A stretch of DNA of 64,000 nt from Chryseobacterium sp. (GTDB lineage: Bacteria > Bacteroidota > Bacteroidia > Flavobacteriales > Weeksellaceae): the NCBI RefSeq assembly GCF_008014695.1, contig NZ_VOXE01000003.1, forward strand, positions 460,313 through 524,312, given 5' to 3'. A program made the translations under genes and the position numbers. This document shows positions 54,823 through 63,125 of this stretch, in pieces. Each line of letters begins with the position of its first letter. The stretch's first letter is position 1. The notes under the pieces are model-generated. The model saw only the letters and a program-made list of their open reading frames with translations, had not been told where the DNA came from and did not search any database.

Positions 54823-55332
54823 TTAGGGATTCTCTTTCGAAATCTGTTTGTGGTATTTCAGATGCATCGGAATCGCTGCGGAACCATACCACGGCAGAAT
54901 TTCCACTTGGAAAATTCCAATTTTGACCGTAGGGTCATTCTGCAAAAGCGCCCGGGCTTCGGCCTCGGTTTTCACATCCAGAAGAAAAATTCCGCGGTAA
55001 CCAAGAGTGTTTTTTGTAGCGAAAGGACCGGCAAGTTTAAGCTTTCCTGATTTTTCCATTTCCGTCATGTTGGAGAAATGACCTTTAAAGAGTTCCGCGC
55101 GCTGTGTTTTATTTGTAATTTCAGCATCTTTCGGGCCGGTTTTAAGGATAATGAGCATGTAATTTTTCATTCCTCTTTCGTCAGCGTTTAAGGAATCCGC
55201 TAATTTTTGATTATAACCTGAAGTGGTGAAAGTCGTTTTTGAAGGCTCACCGAGTTTTCCGTTCTGACCTTTTGTAAAAACAACACAGAAAATCAATGAT
55301 AATGATACTAGAAGAGTATGTGAATTTTTCAT
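54823..55332 (-). CDS. Exported YCII-related protein
   Basis: 169 aa. Signal peptide (SLSLIFCVVFTKGQNG), then a YciI-like alpha/beta domain (NYMLIILKTGPKDAEI, ELFKGHFSNMTEMEKSGKLKLAGPF, RGIFLLDVKTEAEARALLQNDPTVKIGIFQVEILPWYG). The conserved His and Asp-containing turn (HFSNM, NDPTV) are present. YciI-like proteins are dimeric and may act on small molecules. Export to the periplasm is unusual for the family but common in Bacteroidota. Stands alone. Confidence 0.85.
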   Translation of the reverse strand: MKNSHTLLVSLSLIFCVVFTKGQNGKLGEPSKTTFTTSGYNQKLADSLNADERGMKNYMLIILKTGPKDAEITNKTQRAELFKGHFSNMTEMEKSGKLKLAGPFATKNTLGYRGIFLLDVKTEAEARALLQNDPTVKIGIFQVEILPWYGSAAIPMHLKYHKQISKENP

Positions 55333-55497
55333 AGAATGATGATTTTGGGGTTAATTCCAGTCATTCTTCAGATTAAAGTAGCTCTGAGGACAGACAAATT
55401 TAGAAATTCCAAACAACAATCGCTGAATGACAGGAGCCTTTTTTAATACAAAAGTATAAGGTCAGATAATTGTTCGTTCCCGCAGTTTGTGGATCAT

Positions 55498-55527
55498 TGA
55501 ATAAAATAATTAAATTGTGCATATTTG
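55498..55527 (+). promoter_or_regulatory. Promoter TTG-N19-CATATTTG
   Basis: TTG at 55498-55500 and CATATTTG (one mismatch) at 55520-55527, 19 bp apart. The ATG of the membrane protein gene lies 17 bp downstream. Confidence 0.55.
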
Positions 55528-55544
55528 CCCTGAATATTCTGTGC

Positions 55545-56912
55545 ATGAAGAAATATGTGTTTTTAGCAATTGCAGTGATTGCAATTTATTTTTTTCAGTC
55601 CTTTTTTCTTCCGGCAGGAGGGATTGGGGCTGACAGCCTTTCTTATTTTGGAATTGCTTCGGATTTACCCAAACCTGAAACGAATCTTTTTCCACCGGGG
55701 TATCCGATTTTTATCAGAATTTTTCACCTCCTTTTCCAGGATTATTTTTGGGCTTCCAAAATGCTGAATATTTCAATGATATTAATTATCCTTCTGTTTT
55801 CTTATTTTAAAAAGTTTTATTTCAGAGAGACCGTACTGCTGTTTGCAGGCAAAACTCTTTTTTTTGCGCTGAACAACGCCTGTTCAGAAGGCATATTTAT
55901 TTTCATCCTGTATTTCCTTATTTATTTGTTTCATGAAAGATTTTACGGGAAAATTAACTCACGTCGTTTTATACTTTCTGCGTCATTACTTTTGGTGCTT
56001 TTGTTTATCGTGAGATACTCAGGAGTTTATATTTATATGGGTGTTGGTGTTTTCTGGGTGCTTATGTTACGGGTAAAAGCATTTCCTTTAAAAGGTGATT
56101 TCTTTAAATTATTATTGTTTGCGGGATTAGGAATTTGCATTTATATAGGAGTTAATTATAATGTTTACGGGAGTTTTACCGGAGAGAATCTCCGTGGTGC
56201 CCCTTCGGCGTATTATGCGGTTTATATATTCCGGGATATTTTAGGAGTAAGCAATGTTGTGGACCCTTTTATAGGAATTAAACCCACTTCCAACAGTATT
56301 GTAAGTATTGCTTTTCAGATACTATTAATGATTTTTGATTTGCTTTTGCTGAAATATCTTGTCCGGCTCGTCCGAATAAAAAAAGAGAATCTTCAGTTAC
56401 AGTTTCATTATCTTCTTTGGATTATTTCAGGAGTGTATGCAATTACCCTTTTAATATCGGGTTATTTTCAACAGATTGAAGAGATGAATGTAAGAATGCT
56501 GGCAGCGGCTAATTTCTGTGTGTTTTTCTCTTTTCTGGTTATCTATTTTAAAGATTTAAAATCTGATGCATTCATTTTCAGATTAGGGAGCTTTTTTCTA
56601 ATGTTCCTGACAATTTACAGTTTAAAAAGTCCGGAAAATTATTTGAAAAATAAGGCTGAAATAGTGCCACAGATGGTTCAATTTAAGGAGAAGAAGTATA
56701 TGTATAATGATGAAAAGGATATAAAAATTATAACGGAATATCATATACCCGTCCTTGAAAAGTCATTTACATATCAGCATACAAACACTCAAAAGGGTGA
56801 AATTAAACAAGCTATCGCCGGAACTATAAATCCCCAGATCAAATGGTTGAAATATGACACAGTTAAAGATAAATCGCAGATTTTGTATACATCGCGACTT
56901 ATTTTAAAGTAA
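55545..56912 (+). CDS. Polytopic membrane protein, GT-C-like glycosyltransferase candidate
   Basis: 455 aa from ATG 55545 (a longer frame from 55470 reads through the promoter). About 10-11 hydrophobic helices. The N-terminal outward loop has DSLSYFGIASDLPKPETNLFPPGYPIFIRIF, whose Asp near TM1 and PPGYP motif are typical of GT-C lipid-phosphate-sugar transferases. The C-terminal 70 residues form a soluble tail. The substrate is unknown, and the family assignment is tentative. It is isolated between its own promoter and the str-operon promoter. Confidence 0.75.
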   Translation: MKKYVFLAIAVIAIYFFQSFFLPAGGIGADSLSYFGIASDLPKPETNLFPPGYPIFIRIFHLLFQDYFWASKMLNISMILIILLFSYFKKFYFRETVLLFAGKTLFFALNNACSEGIFIFILYFLIYLFHERFYGKINSRRFILSASLLLVLLFIVRYSGVYIYMGVGVFWVLMLRVKAFPLKGDFFKLLLFAGLGICIYIGVNYNVYGSFTGENLRGAPSAYYAVYIFRDILGVSNVVDPFIGIKPTSNSIVSIAFQILLMIFDLLLLKYLVRLVRIKKENLQLQFHYLLWIISGVYAITLLISGYFQQIEEMNVRMLAAANFCVFFSFLVIYFKDLKSDAFIFRLGSFFLMFLTIYSLKSPENYLKNKAEIVPQMVQFKEKKYMYNDEKDIKIITEYHIPVLEKSFTYQHTNTQKGEIKQAIAGTINPQIKWLKYDTVKDKSQILYTSRLILK

Positions 56913-56950
56913 ACGTTGGTTACAAATTCTTATAAATTAGACAATTGTAC

Positions 56951-56980
56951 TTGCAGGTTAAAAAAATAATCTTAATTTTG
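56951..56980 (+). promoter_or_regulatory. Promoter of the str operon, TTG-N19-TAATTTTG
   Basis: TTG at 56951-56953 and TAATTTTG at 56973-56980, a full match to the consensus with ideal spacing. rpsL starts 24 bp later. Confidence 0.75.
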
Positions 56981-57004
56981 CACCCTAAAATAAAAAGCAA
57001 TTAA

Positions 57005-57418
57005 ATGCCTACTATTCAACAATTAGTTAGAAAAGGAAGAGTCGCACTTACCAAGAAGAGTAAATCGGCTGCCCTTGATTCATGTCCACAAAGACGGGGT
57101 GTATGTACAAGAGTATATACTACCACTCCTAAGAAACCGAACTCTGCACTTAGAAAAGTTGCAAGGGTAAGACTTTCGAACGGTAAAGAAGTCAACGCCT
57201 ACATCCCGGGCGAAGGTCATAATCTTCAAGAGCACTCGATAGTATTGGTACGCGGAGGAAGGGTGAAAGACCTACCGGGAGTACGTTATCACATTGTTCG
57301 TGGAGCTTTGGATACCGCTGGAGTAAGCGGAAGAACCCAAAGAAGATCAAAGTACGGAGCTAAAAGACCAAAACCAGGTCAGGCAGCTGCAGCACCTGCA
57401 AAAGGAAAGAAAAAGTAA
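57005..57418 (+). CDS. rpsL: 30S ribosomal protein S12
   Basis: 137 aa. Decoding-site protein at the 30S A site. Conserved [21 protein letters not shown] and [28 protein letters not shown]. The lysines whose change gives streptomycin resistance in E. coli (Lys43 in PKKPNS and Lys88 in GRVKDLP) are both wild type. A Pro/Ala/Lys-rich C-terminal tail ([14 protein letters not shown]) extends it by about 13 residues over E. coli. First gene of the str operon. Confidence 0.98.
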   Translation: MPTIQQLVRKGRVALTKKSKSAALDSCPQRRGVCTRVYTTTPKKPNSALRKVARVRLSNGKEVNAYIPGEGHNLQEHSIVLVRGGRVKDLPGVRYHIVRGALDTAGVSGRTQRRSKYGAKRPKPGQAAAAPAKGKKK

Positions 57419-57443
57419 TCATTAATCAGTAAGACACGAAACA

Positions 57444-57920
57444 ATGAGAAAGACAAAAGCGAAAAAAAGACCGTTGTTACCCGATCCTAAATTTAATGAT
57501 CAACTGGTAACAAGATTTGTAAACAATTTGATGATGGACGGTAAAAAATCCATCGCATTCAAAATATTCTATGATGCATTGGATATCGTAGAAAGCAAAA
57601 AAGGAGAAAACGAAAAAACTGCCCTTGAAATCTGGAAAGATGCTTTAACAAACGTTATGCCTCACGTAGAGGTGCGTTCAAGAAGAATCGGTGGTGCTAA
57701 CTTTCAGATTCCAATGCCAATCAGAGCCGACAGAAAAATTTCTATGGCAATGAAATGGTTAATCAAATATTCAACAGCAAGAAACGACAAATCAATGGCT
57801 CAGAAATTGGCTACTGAAGTAATCGCTGCTGCAAAAGAAGAAGGTGCTGCTTACAAAAAGAAAACAGACACTCACAGAATGGCTGAAGCAAACAAAGCAT
57901 TTTCTCACTTTAAATTCTAA
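57444..57920 (+). CDS. rpsG: 30S ribosomal protein S7
   Basis: 158 aa. Primary 16S rRNA-binding protein that starts assembly of the 30S head. Basic N-terminus [40 protein letters not shown] and the conserved [31 protein letters not shown] stretch. Between rpsL (25 bp) and fusA (6 bp). Confidence 0.98.
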   Translation: MRKTKAKKRPLLPDPKFNDQLVTRFVNNLMMDGKKSIAFKIFYDALDIVESKKGENEKTALEIWKDALTNVMPHVEVRSRRIGGANFQIPMPIRADRKISMAMKWLIKYSTARNDKSMAQKLATEVIAAAKEEGAAYKKKTDTHRMAEANKAFSHFKF

Positions 57921-57926
57921 TCTGTA

Positions 57927-60044
57927 ATGAGTAGAGATCTTAAATTTACTAGAAACATTGGTATCGCCGCTCACATTGATGCAGGTAAAACCACGACTAC
58001 AGAAAGAATTTTATTCTATACAGGGGTTAATCACAAAATTGGGGAAGTTCACGATGGTGCTTCTACAATGGACTGGATGGAGCAGGAAGCAGAAAGAGGA
58101 ATTACCATTACTTCTGCTGCAACTACTTGTTCTTGGAATTTCCCTACAGACCAAGGTAAAAAATTACCGGAAAGCAAACCTTACCACTTCAACATTATCG
58201 ATACACCTGGACACGTTGACTTCACCGTAGAAGTAAACCGTTCTTTGAGAGTATTGGATGGATTGGTATTCCTTTTCTCTGCAGTAGATGGAGTTGAGCC
58301 TCAGTCTGAAACAAACTGGAGACTTGCCGACAACTACAAAGTAGCAAGAATGGGATTCGTAAACAAAATGGACCGTCAAGGTGCTGACTTCCTTAACGTG
58401 GTAAACCAGGTTAAGACAATGTTAGGATCCAATGCCGTTCCAATCGTTTTACCAATCGGTGCTGAAGAAGATTTCAAAGGTGTTGTTGACTTAATTAAAA
58501 ACAGAGCAATCGTTTGGGACGAAGCAGGACAAGGAGCTACTTTTGAAGTAGTGCCAATTCCTGAAGACATGAAAGCGGAAGTTCTGGAATACAGAGAAAA
58601 ATTAGTTGAAGCTGTTGCTGATTATGATGATACTTTGATGGAGAAATTCTTCGAAGATCCAGATTCAATTTCAGAAGACGAAATTAATGAAGCTCTTAGA
58701 AAAGCGACTATCGATTTATCTATTATCCCAATGACTTGTGGTTCTTCATTCAAGAATAAAGGAGTACAGTTCATGTTGGATGCAGTATGTAAATATTTGC
58801 CTTCGCCATTAGATAAAGATGATATCAAAGGTACAGACCCAAGAACAGATCTTGAGGTTACAAGAAAACCAGATGTAAAAGAGCCTTTCGCGGCTTTGGC
58901 ATTTAAGATTGCTACCGATCCTTTCGTAGGAAGATTGGCATTCTTCAGAGCATATTCTGGAAGACTGGATGCAGGTTCTTACATCTTGAACACCCGTTCA
59001 GGAGATAAGGAAAGAATCTCCAGAATTTACCAAATGCATGCTAATAAGCAAAATCCTGTAGATTATATTGAAGCAGGAGATATTGGTGCAGCGGTAGGTT
59101 TCAAATCCATCAAAACTGGTGATACAATGTGTGATGAGAAAAACCCAATCGTTCTAGAATCGATGGTTTTCCCGGATCCGGTAATTGGTATCGCTGTTGA
59201 GCCGAAAACGAAAGCTGACCAGGATAAAATGGGGAACGCTTTGGCTAAATTAGCTGAAGAAGATCCTACTTTCCAGGTTAAAACTGACGAAGCTTCTGGT
59301 CAAACGATTATCTCCGGAATGGGTGAACTTCACCTTGACATTCTTGTAGATCGTATGAGAAGAGAATTCAAAGTAGAAGTAAATCAGGGAGAACCTCAGG
59401 TAGAATACAAAGAAAATCTTACATTGGCTGCCAATCACAGAGAAGTTTACAAAAAACAATCAGGTGGTCGTGGTAAATTTGCAGATATTGTATTTGTACT
59501 AGAACCTGCAGATGACAATAAACCCGGCTTAGAATTCATCAATGAAATCAAAGGTGGAAACGTTCCAAAAGAATTTGTTCCTTCTATTGAAAAAGGATTT
59601 AAAGCAGCAATGAAAAACGGTCCTTTGGCTGGTTTTGAAGTTGAAGGGATTAAAGTTACTTTGAAAGATGGATCTTTCCACCCGGTAGATTCTGATGCCC
59701 TTTCTTTTGAATTGGCTGCGAAATTAGGATTCAAAGAAGCGGGTAGAAAAGCAAAACCGGTAATCATGGAACCAATCATGAAAATTGAAGTGGTAACTCC
59801 AGAAGAATACATGGGAGACATCGTAGGTGACCTTAACAAAAGAAGAGGTACCGTAAACGGGATGGATGATAGAAACAATGCGAAAGTAATTAAAGGATTC
59901 GTTCCGCTTTCTGAAATGTTTGGATATGTAACTACGCTCAGAACACTTTCTTCCGGAAGAGCAACTTCTTCTATGGAATTCGAGAAGTATGAGGCGGCTC
60001 CTACAAACGTTGCAGAAGCAATTATTGCCAAAGCAAAAGGTTAA
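57927..60044 (+). CDS. fusA: Elongation factor G
   Basis: 705 aa. GTPase that moves tRNAs and mRNA after peptide bond formation. G1 [19 protein letters not shown], the switch-I region [17 protein letters not shown]3 [13 protein letters not shown]4 [10 protein letters not shown], and domains II-V to the C-terminus. Third gene of the str operon; rpsJ follows after 18 bp. Confidence 0.98.
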   Translation: MSRDLKFTRNIGIAAHIDAGKTTTTERILFYTGVNHKIGEVHDGASTMDWMEQEAERGITITSAATTCSWNFPTDQGKKLPESKPYHFNIIDTPGHVDFTVEVNRSLRVLDGLVFLFSAVDGVEPQSETNWRLADNYKVARMGFVNKMDRQGADFLNVVNQVKTMLGSNAVPIVLPIGAEEDFKGVVDLIKNRAIVWDEAGQGATFEVVPIPEDMKAEVLEYREKLVEAVADYDDTLMEKFFEDPDSISEDEINEALRKATIDLSIIPMTCGSSFKNKGVQFMLDAVCKYLPSPLDKDDIKGTDPRTDLEVTRKPDVKEPFAALAFKIATDPFVGRLAFFRAYSGRLDAGSYILNTRSGDKERISRIYQMHANKQNPVDYIEAGDIGAAVGFKSIKTGDTMCDEKNPIVLESMVFPDPVIGIAVEPKTKADQDKMGNALAKLAEEDPTFQVKTDEASGQTIISGMGELHLDILVDRMRREFKVEVNQGEPQVEYKENLTLAANHREVYKKQSGGRGKFADIVFVLEPADDNKPGLEFINEIKGGNVPKEFVPSIEKGFKAAMKNGPLAGFEVEGIKVTLKDGSFHPVDSDALSFELAAKLGFKEAGRKAKPVIMEPIMKIEVVTPEEYMGDIVGDLNKRRGTVNGMDDRNNAKVIKGFVPLSEMFGYVTTLRTLSSGRATSSMEFEKYEAAPTNVAEAIIAKAKG

Positions 60045-60062
60045 TCTTTAAATTGTATTAAA

Positions 60063-60368
60063 ATGTCACAAAGAATCAGAATAAAATTAAAATCGTACGA
60101 TTATAATTTGGTAGACAAATCTGCTGAGAAAATCGTAAGAACGGTAAAAGCGACTGGCGCTGTTGTAAACGGACCAATCCCATTGCCAACGAACAAGAGA
60201 ATCTTTACCGTACTAAGATCTCCGCACGTAAACAAAAAAGCAAGAGAACAGTTCCAGCTTTCTGCCCACAAGCGATTGATGGACATCTACTCTTCTTCTT
60301 CCAAAACGGTTGATGCCCTGATGAAATTAGAGCTTCCGTCTGGAGTTGATGTAGAAATTAAAGTGTGA
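60063..60368 (+). CDS. rpsJ: 30S ribosomal protein S10
   Basis: 101 aa, the usual size. S10 also acts as NusE in antitermination. [63 protein letters not shown] and [10 protein letters not shown] are all typical. In most bacteria rpsJ is followed by rplC-rplD-rplW-rplB; here a hairpin and secreted-protein genes follow instead, so the transcript probably stops here. Confidence 0.98.
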   Translation: MSQRIRIKLKSYDYNLVDKSAEKIVRTVKATGAVVNGPIPLPTNKRIFTVLRSPHVNKKAREQFQLSAHKRLMDIYSSSSKTVDALMKLELPSGVDVEIKV

Positions 60369-60376
60369 TGATGGTA

Positions 60377-60405
60377 CGGTCTCTGAGCGAAGCCGAAGAG
60401 CCGTT
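60377..60405. repeat. REP-like hairpin (CTGAGCGAAGCCGAAG core)
   Basis: ACGG..CTCT pairs with AGAG..CCGT with one bulge, and the loop carries a TGAGCGAAGCCGAAG sequence. Close variants of it (the CTGAGCGGAGTCGAAG type) are scattered as repeats through many Bacteroidota genomes. It lies 9 bp past the rpsJ stop. Confidence 0.55.
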
Positions 60406-60425
60406 CCAAAATACTTTGAATAATA

Positions 60426-60562
60426 AAAAATCCCTTTTCGAAAGAAGAGGGATTTTTGTTTAGATTAATTCTAAATTTATGTAAAACATGATATTTGTCA
60501 TAAAAAATTTGGATAGATTTAGATTTAGATTCGTGGGACATTAACCAACAAATTTATGTATC
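60426..60562 (+). repeat. Cassette repeat R1 (terminator, promoter region, start site)
   Basis: Copy 1 of a roughly 135-bp block also found at 61674-61805 and 62297-62427. Order: hairpin AAAAATCCC...GGGATTTTT closed by a GAAA tetraloop (60426-60457), the stretch TTAGATTAATTCTAAAT, TATTTGTCATAAAAAATTTG, three TAGATT hexamers (60514-60531), CGTG.GAC.TTAACCAA, then the ATG. The hairpin is a terminator for rpsJ, and the rest probably drives the next gene. Confidence 0.85.
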
Positions 60563-60841
60563 ATGAAAAAAATTATTTTATTAGCAGCATTTGCAGCTGC
60601 TGGTTTTTTGAGTGCAAAGAGTTCAGTTGAAACAAAGCTGAACGAAAAAAAGACTGAATTAAATTGCGATAAATTTATTTCGGTTCAAGAATGTGGAGTT
60701 TTTGTAGTTTATTATGACGCTGGTGGATATATAACTGGCTCTCAATATTTTAGTTCGGATCAACCCGATCTTCAGAGCTGTCAAAGATATCAAAGCGCAG
60801 TGAAATTGACTTTAGTGATTGCGGGATATTGGTTGACATAA
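60563..60841 (+). CDS. Small secreted protein, cassette cargo 1
   Basis: 92 aa. Signal peptide to about residue 19 (AAFAAAGFLSAKS), then a short mature region with three Cys (LNCDKFISVQECGVFVVYY; LQSCQRYQ) and aromatic residues, ending ILYW-like (VIAGYWLT). No family recognised. It is preceded by repeat R1, which supplies promoter and start site. The GLPGLI gene follows after 50 bp without a repeat, so the two may be one transcript. Confidence 0.68.
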   Translation: MKKIILLAAFAAAGFLSAKSSVETKLNEKKTELNCDKFISVQECGVFVVYYDAGGYITGSQYFSSDQPDLQSCQRYQSAVKLTLVIAGYWLT

Positions 60842-60891
60842 GAATGATTCTTAAGCTTATCTTATTTCAAATATCTTCTTTTTTTTAAATT

Positions 60892-61665
60892 ATGATGAAT
60901 AAATTATTATTATTTCTATTGTGTCTGTTTTGGAATAAATTTGATTCTCAACAGATACATGTGAAGTATTTAAATGTTCGATCTCCAATCGCTACTCTTT
61001 ATGAAAATCTCTATATTAATGGAACCCAAGTGATCTCTATTCAGGATTCTATCATAACGTTCAATAAAAATATGGCGGAAGGAAATATTGTCGCTGTTGC
61101 TAAAAACACCCGGAAAATTTCAAAAGAATATTTCGTTAGTGATTTGAATGATGATCCCGCAAGAGATTTTTTCTTTACATCATACGTAAATATAAAAGAC
61201 TATTTTATTTATGATAAGGTTCCTAAGCCTATATGGACGGTTCTGGAAAAAGAGACTAAAAAAATTCTAGGTTATAATTGTATTAAAGCGGAGGCCATCT
61301 TCAGGGGTTCGAAAATAGTTGCTTATTTTACTCATGAAATACCTATAAGTGCTGGTCCTTTTAAGTTCTTTGGCTTACCTGGTCTTATTTTGGATATCCG
61401 TGTTGAAGGAAAACCGTACGATATATGGAGGGCAGAAAGCATTGATGTCGATTCAAAAGAAAAAATAGGGTACAAACCACAATTTTTAAATAAGGAAAAT
61501 ATAAAAATGAGGGACTTTGTAGAAATGAAGGAAGCTGAGATAAATGCTGTTTTTGCTAAAACTCGGGCTGCCCTTCCGCCTGATTTGAAAGTTAAAGTAG
61601 AAGAGCGAAAGCGTTTTGGAGTGGAACAGATATTTGAGTGGGAAATCACCGAAGCTGAAAATTAA
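60892..61665 (+). CDS. GLPGLI family protein
   Basis: 257 aa. Signal peptide at the N-terminus (LLLFLLCLFWNKFDSQ), then a beta-rich body with LGYNCIKAEAIFRGSKIVAYFTHEIPISAGPFKFFGLPGLILDI, including the motif FGLPGLIL that names the family (residues about 163-170). GLPGLI proteins are numerous in Chryseobacterium and relatives, often next to TonB receptors or small secreted proteins. Their function is unknown. Repeat R2 follows its stop. It has AT-rich codon use like its island neighbours. Confidence 0.88.
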   Translation: MMNKLLLFLLCLFWNKFDSQQIHVKYLNVRSPIATLYENLYINGTQVISIQDSIITFNKNMAEGNIVAVAKNTRKISKEYFVSDLNDDPARDFFFTSYVNIKDYFIYDKVPKPIWTVLEKETKKILGYNCIKAEAIFRGSKIVAYFTHEIPISAGPFKFFGLPGLILDIRVEGKPYDIWRAESIDVDSKEKIGYKPQFLNKENIKMRDFVEMKEAEINAVFAKTRAALPPDLKVKVEERKRFGVEQIFEWEITEAEN

Positions 61666-61673
61666 TTATTTAC

Positions 61674-61805
61674 AATCCCTTTTCGAAAGAAGAGGGATTT
61701 TTAGATTAATTCTAAATTGATAAAAAAACCTGACATTTGTCATAAAAAATTTGCATAGATTTAGATTTAGATTCGTGAGACTTTAACCAATTAAATTTAT
61801 GTATT
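61674..61805 (+). repeat. Cassette repeat R2
   Basis: Second copy of the block: hairpin AATCCCTTTTC-GAAA-GAAGAGGGATT (61674-61702), then TTAGATTAATTCTAAATTGAT, ACATTTGTCATAAAAAATTTGC, three TAGATT hexamers (61756-61773), and GTGAGACTTTAACCAA before ATG 61806. It matches R3 almost base for base over its second half. Confidence 0.85.
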
Positions 61806-62261
61806 ATGAAAAAAGTTACGGGATTTTTTGCCATGCTTATTGGGTTTTTTTGTTATTCCCAGATTACTGTTGCAACTATTAGTTCTGACGGTACAATTAG
61901 GCTAACAGATGAGTTTCAAAAAGTAAAAACTCATTTTAGTAGTACATTAAAAGCTCAGAATAATGCTGCAATACTTATCGACTATCAGATAAAGTCGGAT
62001 CGTTCTGATTCCGGAAAGGAATATTATTATGTTTTGGGTAGAAATGAAGATAATACGGTGAAAGTAGCTCACAGGCTACAGTTAATGCAAAGTTCATTCA
62101 TATATGATTTTAATGATTCAGGAGGCACAACCACCTGCTCAGGATGTCCAAGCGGATGTAATCCTAAACTGGGAAGTGATGGCTATTATTACTGTACACC
62201 TTGTACAGATAATTCTACAAACTGTTCGAAGTCCACAACGGTTGGAACAAATTATCCATAA
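61806..62261 (+). CDS. Small secreted protein with Cys-rich C-terminus, cassette cargo 2
   Basis: 151 aa. Signal peptide (FFAMLIGFFCYSQ), a polar mature region with DSGKEYYYVLGRNEDNTVKVAHRLQL, and a C-terminal 40-residue Cys-rich tail: CSGCPSGC, then CTPC and a final C (TNCSKS). The C-x2-C-x2-G-C motif recurs in the pseudogene at 62428-63080. No homologous family can be named, and there is no catalytic motif. Cys spacing suggests a disulfide- or metal-bound small domain. Promoter and start are part of repeat R2. It ends before repeat R3. Confidence 0.72.
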   Translation: MKKVTGFFAMLIGFFCYSQITVATISSDGTIRLTDEFQKVKTHFSSTLKAQNNAAILIDYQIKSDRSDSGKEYYYVLGRNEDNTVKVAHRLQLMQSSFIYDFNDSGGTTTCSGCPSGCNPKLGSDGYYYCTPCTDNSTNCSKSTTVGTNYP

Positions 62262-62296
62262 AATTAAATTGCTTCTGGATTTCCAGATTACAAAAT

Positions 62297-62427
62297 AAAA
62301 ATCCCTTTTCGATAGAAGAGGGATTTTTTTTAGATTAATTCTAAATTGATAAAAAACCTGACATTTGTCATAAAAAATTTGCATAGATTTAGATTCGTGA
62401 GACATTAACCAACAAAAACAATGTATT
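62297..62427 (+). repeat. Cassette repeat R3
   Basis: Third copy: hairpin AAAAATCCCTTTTC-GATA-GAAGAGGGATTTTT (62297-62330), TTAGATTAATTCTAAATTGAT, ACATTTGTCATAAAAAATTTGC, two TAGATT hexamers (62384-62395, one fewer than R1 and R2), GTGAGACATTAACCAA, then ATG 62428. Confidence 0.85.
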
Positions 62428-63080
62428 ATGAAAAAATTTATTATTGCTAAGTTTTGGGGTCACGTATTCAAGACTTCGTTATTTGGTTTGGTCCTGCTAA
62501 CCTCATGTAGCCGGGAGATAATAATCGGAGAACAATTTTCTCCGGAGGTAATTTCAACATATATGTATTAACAACTGCAGTTGAAGATGATGTAGATTTG
62601 AATTTAGCGTCGGAGTCAATAAGATTGGATATGGTGAGTTTTGTTAATGGAATAAGGGCATATTATTCTGAAGGTATGACATATCCACAATTTAAAGATG
62701 CGTTAGACCCAGAAAACAATTTGAATAATATTACTCAGGCAGGAGATGCTTTGCTTTTTGAAGCTTATAATATTATTTCCAATCATGTGAGTGATGAGGA
62801 TGTTAGTGGGCATAGAATGAGTGAAGCTCTGAATTATATTTAAAGAAATAATTTAGAGGCACAAGTCACTGATATAAAAGAAGTTGATTTTGAAAAAGGT
62901 TCATTGTAATTATTTGGATTAAGTGAGAGTTATGTAGCAATGGACAAATCGGGATCTTGTAAGTGGTGTCAAATTGGCTGTCATCTAAGCAATTTTTGGA
63001 ATTGGCTAAATTCAGATGCAAATGGTGATGCACCGGGTACGACTACCAATCTTCAAGCCATAGGTTCCGCTTTAGGTTAA
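62428..63080 (+). pseudogene. Broken lipoprotein/secreted protein with C-x2-C-x2-G-C motif, cassette cargo 3
   Basis: Reading from ATG 62428 gives a lipobox start (LLTSCSREI), then a stop at 62571. Restoring one base in the TTTT run near 62536-62539 joins it to GGNFNIYVLTTAVEDD..., which continues in one frame through two TAA codons (62841-62843 and 62907-62909) to the final TAA at 63080. The rest is clearly protein-like (SESYVAMDKSGSCKWCQIGCHLSNFWNWLN) and shares the C-x2-C-x2-G-C motif with cargo 2. One frameshift and two stops make decay more likely than recoding. Original product about 217 aa. Confidence 0.82.
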
Positions 63081-63125
63081 GTAGCGGCAATCATAACGAT
63101 TGTAGAAAAATTGTAAACATATATT

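Noticed and set aside
55470-55544. 25-codon extension before the GT-C-like protein
   Set aside because: It runs through a good promoter (TTG-N19-CATATTTG) and the signal-anchor start at 55545 is better.
59447-60031. 194-codon minus-strand frame inside fusA
   Set aside because: Antisense shadow of the elongation factor G C-terminal domains; composition is Ser/Pro/Ile-rich noise.
62104-62298. 64-codon frame overlapping the end of cargo 2
   Set aside because: It is an out-of-frame shadow without signal peptide, and the Cys-rich frame of cargo 2 is better supported.
62428-63080. TAA recoding (stop-codon reassignment or suppression) in the third cargo
   Set aside because: TAA ends many normal genes in this window, so reassignment is impossible; suppression is left only as a remote possibility alongside decay.
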